Below, piece by piece: positions 5,371 to 8,392 of a stretch of 8,392 nt of DNA. The translations under genes and the position numbers were made by a program. Below the pieces are notes generated by a model. The model ran no database searches, had not been told where the DNA came from, and saw only the letters and a program-made list of their open reading frames with translations. Each line of letters starts with the position of its first letter. The stretch's first letter is position 1. This DNA is from Planctomycetia bacterium (GTDB lineage: Bacteria; Planctomycetota; Phycisphaerae; Phycisphaerales; SM1A02). The stretch is taken from NCBI GenBank assembly GCA_005798965.1, contig SYIB01000158.1:1-8392 (forward strand), read 5' to 3'.

Positions 5371-7006
5371 CCTCCTTGGGCTCAGCCTGCAGGGCCTCTG
5401 CGGCCTGCGACTGCGATTTCAGCGTTCGCTCGACGGCGGCCGGGTACGGCGCCAACGTGCGCTCGACCACCGGACCGATCGCCTGCAGCATGGGCTTGGG
5501 ATAGACCCCGATGAAGAGGCACACCAGAGCGAGAGGAACCAGCAGGCCGACTTCGCGGCCGGTCAGGTCGCCAGGAACTGCTCCATGACCATCGTGGCCG
5601 TGCGAGGCGTTGTGCGCATGCTGACCGTGCAACTCATCCTTGGGCTCCCGCAATGGACCGAACACGTAGCGCCCAACGAGGAGCAGCATGTACATCGCGC
5701 CCAGGATCAGGCCCGTGCCCGCGACGAGCGCAAAGCCCGGACCGAGCAGGCCGGGGTAGCCCGTCGATGCATCGGCGGTGGCGATGTAGGTCCCGAAGAG
5801 GCAGAGGTACTCGCCCACGAAGCCGTTGAGACCCGGCAGGCCGATCGAACTCATGGTGAAGAACACCATGAAGAACCCCCAGACCGGCATGCGCTTGGCG
5901 AGACCGCCGATCTGGTCCATGTCCTTCACGTGATAGCGCTCGTAGGCCATCCCGATCAGGAGGAACAGGGCACCCGTCGAGAGGCCATGGTTGATCATGT
6001 AGAGCACACTGCCTTGCGCACCCACGGGATTCAGGGCGAAGAGACCGAGCATGCAGATGCCCAAGTGGCTCACCGACGAGTAAGCCACCAGCTTCTTGGC
6101 ATCGGTCTGCACCCAGCAGATGAGCGCCGCATAGACGACCGCCACCGTACAGAGCACGGACGCGACCACCGCCAGAGCAGCACCGCCCTCGGGGGCCATG
6201 GGCAGCGCGAGGCGGAAGATGCCATACGTGCCCAACTTCAACAGCGTGCCTGCAAGGATGACCGAGCCGGCGGTAGGCGCCTGGTTGTGGGCCAAGGGCA
6301 GCCAGGTGTGCACAGGAAAGAGGGGCACCTTGACGGCAAACCCAGCGAGCAGAGCGGCAAAGAGCCAGAACTGGGTGTTGGCAGGCAGTCGCGTGCTGGC
6401 GAAGGTCGCCAGCGTTCCCATGTCCCAGCTCCAGAGTCCGGTCGATGCATGATGCTGCCAGCCCACGAAGAGGATCGAGCCGAGGAAGAACAGCGACCCG
6501 AGGAACGTATAGAGGAACAGCTTGTGCGCGGCCTGGCGGCGTTCTGGACCGCCCCAGATCGCGATGATGAACAGCAGCGGCACGAGGGTGAACTCGTAGC
6601 CAACGTAGAACAGCAGCACATCACGAGCGGCGAAGGCCAGCAGGATGCTGGCATGCAGCAGCATGAACCAGCCGTAGTACTCGCGCTGGCGGTCGGAGAT
6701 CGCAGTCCATGATCCAATCACGCAGATCGGGATCAGGAACGCCTCGAGCAGCGCGAGCATGAGGCTGACCGAATCGAAGCCGACGCCGAGCGTGGCGTTG
6801 ATCGAGCCAAGCCACACGCAGCCGCATGGCTCGGGATGGACCGAACCGGTCGACCACGCCGGGAACTGCCAGGCAAACACGGCGAGCGCGCCGAGACTCG
6901 CCAGCGAACCAACGGCCGCAAGGCTGCGTGCAGCCCGCGCGTTGGCCACCGCAATCACTGCGGCGGTCGCGACAGGAATCAGGATGGATGCCCAGATGAG
7001 ATTCAT
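5357..7006 (-). CDS. nuoM: NADH-quinone oxidoreductase subunit M (complex I, antiporter-like)
   Basis: This is a 549-residue proton-pumping membrane subunit of complex I, between NuoL and NuoN in the membrane arm (E. coli NuoM is 509). Motifs: YEFTLVPLLF (137-146), AVKVPLFPVHTWLP (224-237), QAPTAGSVILAGTLLKLGTYG (from 242), KKLVAYSSVSHLG (304-316) and GLPGLNGFVGEYL (389-401). E138, K226, K257 and E399 correspond to the functional E. coli residues E144, K234, K265 and E407. A His-rich loop (459-473, six His of fifteen) follows the predicted TM13. The nearly invariant Asp of the LPDAH motif is Leu here (LPLAH, 236-240). The polar C-terminus (about 515-549) extends past the usual end. I chose the ATG at 7006: it begins two bases after the nuoL stop, the hydrophobic N-terminus starts there, and GGGGAG lies ten bases upstream. 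The longer frame to 7045 would overlap nuoL. Confidence 0.97.
   Translation of the reverse strand: MNLIWASILIPVATAAVIAVANARAARSLAAVGSLASLGALAVFAWQFPAWSTGSVHPEPCGCVWLGSINATLGVGFDSVSLMLALLEAFLIPICVIGSWTAISDRQREYYGWFMLLHASILLAFAARDVLLFYVGYEFTLVPLLFIIAIWGGPERRQAAHKLFLYTFLGSLFFLGSILFVGWQHHASTGLWSWDMGTLATFASTRLPANTQFWLFAALLAGFAVKVPLFPVHTWLPLAHNQAPTAGSVILAGTLLKLGTYGIFRLALPMAPEGGAALAVVASVLCTVAVVYAALICWVQTDAKKLVAYSSVSHLGICMLGLFALNPVGAQGSVLYMINHGLSTGALFLLIGMAYERYHVKDMDQIGGLAKRMPVWGFFMVFFTMSSIGLPGLNGFVGEYLCLFGTYIATADASTGYPGLLGPGFALVAGTGLILGAMYMLLLVGRYVFGPLREPKDELHGQHAHNASHGHDGHGAVPGDLTGREVGLLVPLALVCLFIGVYPKPMLQAIGPVVERTLAPYPAAVERTLKSQSQAAEALQAEPKEDDRG
5371..5377 (-). promoter_or_regulatory. Ribosome-binding site of nuoN, inside nuoM
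   Basis: AAGGAGG lies within the last codons of nuoM and directly touches the ATG at 5370. The distance to the GTG at 5364 is six bases and to the ATG at 5355 fifteen. The usual spacing preference favours the GTG as the true start. The overlap with nuoM suggests translational coupling of the two subunits. Confidence 0.7.
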
Positions 7007-7008
7007 GT

Positions 7009-8392
7009 TCAGTTCGCTCCCCGCAGCCAGATCCAGATGACCCACGCGGCGACCAATGCGACACCGCCAGCCATCGTGACCGCGTAGCCCTGCACCACAC
7101 CGCCATACAAGGGCCTGAAGAGCCGCCCGACCGCAGCAGGCAGGGCGCCGATGCCATTCACGATGCCCGCATCGAGCAGCAATTCGTCGATGGCGGACAG
7201 GATGTTCGCCACCACCCGAAGCGGCAGGCGGATCACCCAGTCATAGAACTCATCGACCATCCACTTGCGCTCGGCACCCACGACAATCCAGCGCGTGGCG
7301 ACCGAACCCATCAGCGTGCGTCGCAGGGCGTCGGCGGCACCGCGGTTGATGAGGTGAAGGTAGAGCGACACCAGGATGCCAGCGATGCACGCAAGCGAGC
7401 CGAGTCGTCCGACGGCGGTGTGGGCATCCATGCCCAGGACCAGGTGGCCATGGTCACCGTGGGCATGTTCACCTGCAGCAGCGGTCGTGGCTGCATCGTG
7501 TGCGCCGTGCGGTGCGTGTGATTCGGCGGCGACCCCCTGGTAGGCGCTCGAATGCTCGACCTGGGTCTTGACCCAGTTTGGTTCATCGTGGTCCAGCATC
7601 GTTCGGTAACTCGGCCAACCAGCGAGGATGGCGCCGACCGCGATCAGCACGAGCGGCACACGGATGGCCCAGCGGGGGCCATGCGGGTGGAACTCACCAT
7701 GGCGGCCGTGACCGCCATGCGCCGCGGACGAACCATGCGAGTGGCCATGATCGCCATGATTGCCATGACCGCCATGACCGCCATGATCGCCATGACCATC
7801 GTGGTCATCGTGGCCATGGTGCTCATCACCCGGCTCGTACTTGACCGGGCCGAAGAAGACCCGGAAGCCGACGCGGAAGGTGTAGTACGCGGTCAGCGCG
7901 GCGACCACGAGGCCGATCCAGCCCAGCACATGCACGCGCTCATCCTTCGCGGTGAAGGCCGAGACCAGGATCTCGTCCTTGCTGAAGAACGCTGCGGTGA
8001 AGGGGAACGCGGCCAGCCAGAAGCAACCAAGGACCGCGAGGAGGCTCACCAGGCGGAAACCAGGCACCTTGAGCAATCCACTGAGTTTGCGGATGTCGAG
8101 CTGGCCTGCAAAGCCATGCATGACGGCACCCGCGGTCAGGAAGAGCAGCGCCTTGAAGAACGCATGTGTCATCAGGTGAAACACGGCGACTGAATAGGCA
8201 GACGCGCCCAGCGCTACCGTCATGTATCCGAGCTGTGACAATGTTGAGTAAGCGACGACACGCTTGATATCGTTTTGAATGATCCCGAGGAAGCCCATGA
8301 ACAAGGCCGTGATCGAACCGACGACCAGCACAAAGGATAAGGCGGTGTCGGACAGTTCAAACAGTGGCGACATGCGCGCGACCATGAAGATA
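7009..8392 (-). CDS. nuoL: NADH-quinone oxidoreductase subunit L, C-terminal part (5' end outside window)
   Basis: The frame is open at the right edge, and the ATG at 8385 is an internal methionine (the frame continues as Ile-Phe before it). About 460 residues are seen, to the TGA at 7009. Numbered from that Met, NDIKRVVAYSTLSQLGY (38-54) and HLMTHAFFKALLF (70-82) are classic NuoL. H70, H74 and K78 match E. coli H334, H338 and K342. K136 in FFSKDEIL matches K399. The end has the expected long amphipathic lateral helix (from about KWMVDEFYDW to the LLLDAG region) and a final membrane helix, the element that lies along the other antiporter subunits. Two His-rich loops flank one predicted membrane helix (WAIRVPLVLIAVGAILAGW): 17 His in 47 residues (7681-7821) and 8 in 37 (7444-7554). 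nuoM follows after two bases. The upstream nuo genes should lie beyond 8392. Confidence 0.97.
   Translation of the reverse strand, partial: IFMVARMSPLFELSDTALSFVLVVGSITALFMGFLGIIQNDIKRVVAYSTLSQLGYMTVALGASAYSVAVFHLMTHAFFKALLFLTAGAVMHGFAGQLDIRKLSGLLKVPGFRLVSLLAVLGCFWLAAFPFTAAFFSKDEILVSAFTAKDERVHVLGWIGLVVAALTAYYTFRVGFRVFFGPVKYEPGDEHHGHDDHDGHGDHGGHGGHGNHGDHGHSHGSSAAHGGHGRHGEFHPHGPRWAIRVPLVLIAVGAILAGWPSYRTMLDHDEPNWVKTQVEHSSAYQGVAAESHAPHGAHDAATTAAAGEHAHGDHGHLVLGMDAHTAVGRLGSLACIAGILVSLYLHLINRGAADALRRTLMGSVATRWIVVGAERKWMVDEFYDWVIRLPLRVVANILSAIDELLLDAGIVNGIGALPAAVGRLFRPLYGGVVQGYAVTMAGGVALVAAWVIWIWLRGAN
7744..7797. repeat. 9-bp tandem repeat encoding the NuoL Gly-His-rich loop
   Basis: Six consecutive 9-base units of the form GCCATGAYY (plus strand: gccatgatc, gccatgatt, gccatgacc, gccatgacc, gccatgatc, gccatgacc) are in phase with the nuoL frame. 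On the minus strand each encodes [G/D/N]-H-G. More diverged copies continue on both sides (atcgtggtc, atcgtggcc; gccgtgacc, gccatgcgc). The unit length is a multiple of three, so copy-number change by slippage would keep the frame. Confidence 0.85.

Noticed and set aside
3925..5514. 529-residue open frame on the plus strand opposite nuoN
   Set aside because: It is antisense to a clear nuoN, its translation is rich in Arg, His, Glu and Asp with no recognisable domain, and such long antisense frames are expected in GC-rich coding DNA.
5108..6712. 534-residue open frame on the plus strand opposite nuoM and the start of nuoN
   Set aside because: Same low-complexity charged composition, no family motif, fully antisense to conserved genes; a GC-driven shadow frame.
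7007..7045. 13-codon N-terminal extension of nuoM starting at 7045
   Set aside because: It overlaps the nuoL end, lacks homology, and the ATG at 7006 sits just after the nuoL stop with the expected hydrophobic first helix.
7744..7797. Tandem repeat as a CRISPR-like or regulatory iteron array
   Set aside because: The units are contiguous with no spacers, only 9 bp, and in phase with the nuoL frame, so they are a coding repeat for the His-rich loop.

Overview
The window is a GC-rich bacterial chromosomal segment, nearly all of it coding and almost all transcribed from the minus strand. It holds the end of a respiratory complex I (NADH:quinone oxidoreductase) operon, an arginine tRNA, a family X DNA polymerase, the signal recognition particle GTPase gene, and the tail of a convergent membrane-transporter gene. 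No mobile element, CRISPR array, prophage or defence gene is visible. The gene content is housekeeping. The Ffh protein has unusual G-domain wording (DLQRPAA, TKFDSD, and an AEYGKAVG stretch before G3) that I associate with Planctomycetota, perhaps Phycisphaerae. This is an impression from memory and was not tested by alignment.

Layout in minus-strand reading order, from high to low coordinates. The 3' part of nuoL (7009-8392, cut by the window edge), nuoM (5357-7006) and nuoN (3778-5370) are packed end to end: a 2-nt gap between nuoL and nuoM, and a short overlap between nuoM and nuoN. They encode the three antiporter-like, proton-pumping membrane subunits of complex I, and the key charged residues visible in each are intact. 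About 80 nt after nuoN lies a tRNA-Arg(ACG) gene at 3622-3695, with its own likely promoter and a GC-rich discriminator. Next come a strong GC hairpin, a near-perfect ribosome-binding site and polX (1831-3576), which encodes a two-domain DNA polymerase X/PHP protein. After 27 nt comes ffh (325-1803). On the plus strand, the last 87 codons of an AI-2E/PerM-family permease (1-265) run toward ffh, and a hairpin-forming 59-nt spacer separates the two stops.

Functionally, nuoLMN is one transcriptional unit coupling quinone reduction to proton export. polX and ffh probably form a second unit downstream of the tRNA: base-excision and gap-filling repair, and co-translational membrane targeting. Their pairing looks positional rather than functional. 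The most distinctive sequence feature is a set of histidine-rich loops in NuoL and NuoM. The longest is encoded by a 9-bp tandem repeat and lies at the same topological position (the predicted TM13-TM14 loop) in both proteins. I found no convincing undescribed system; the findings are refinements and modest oddities.
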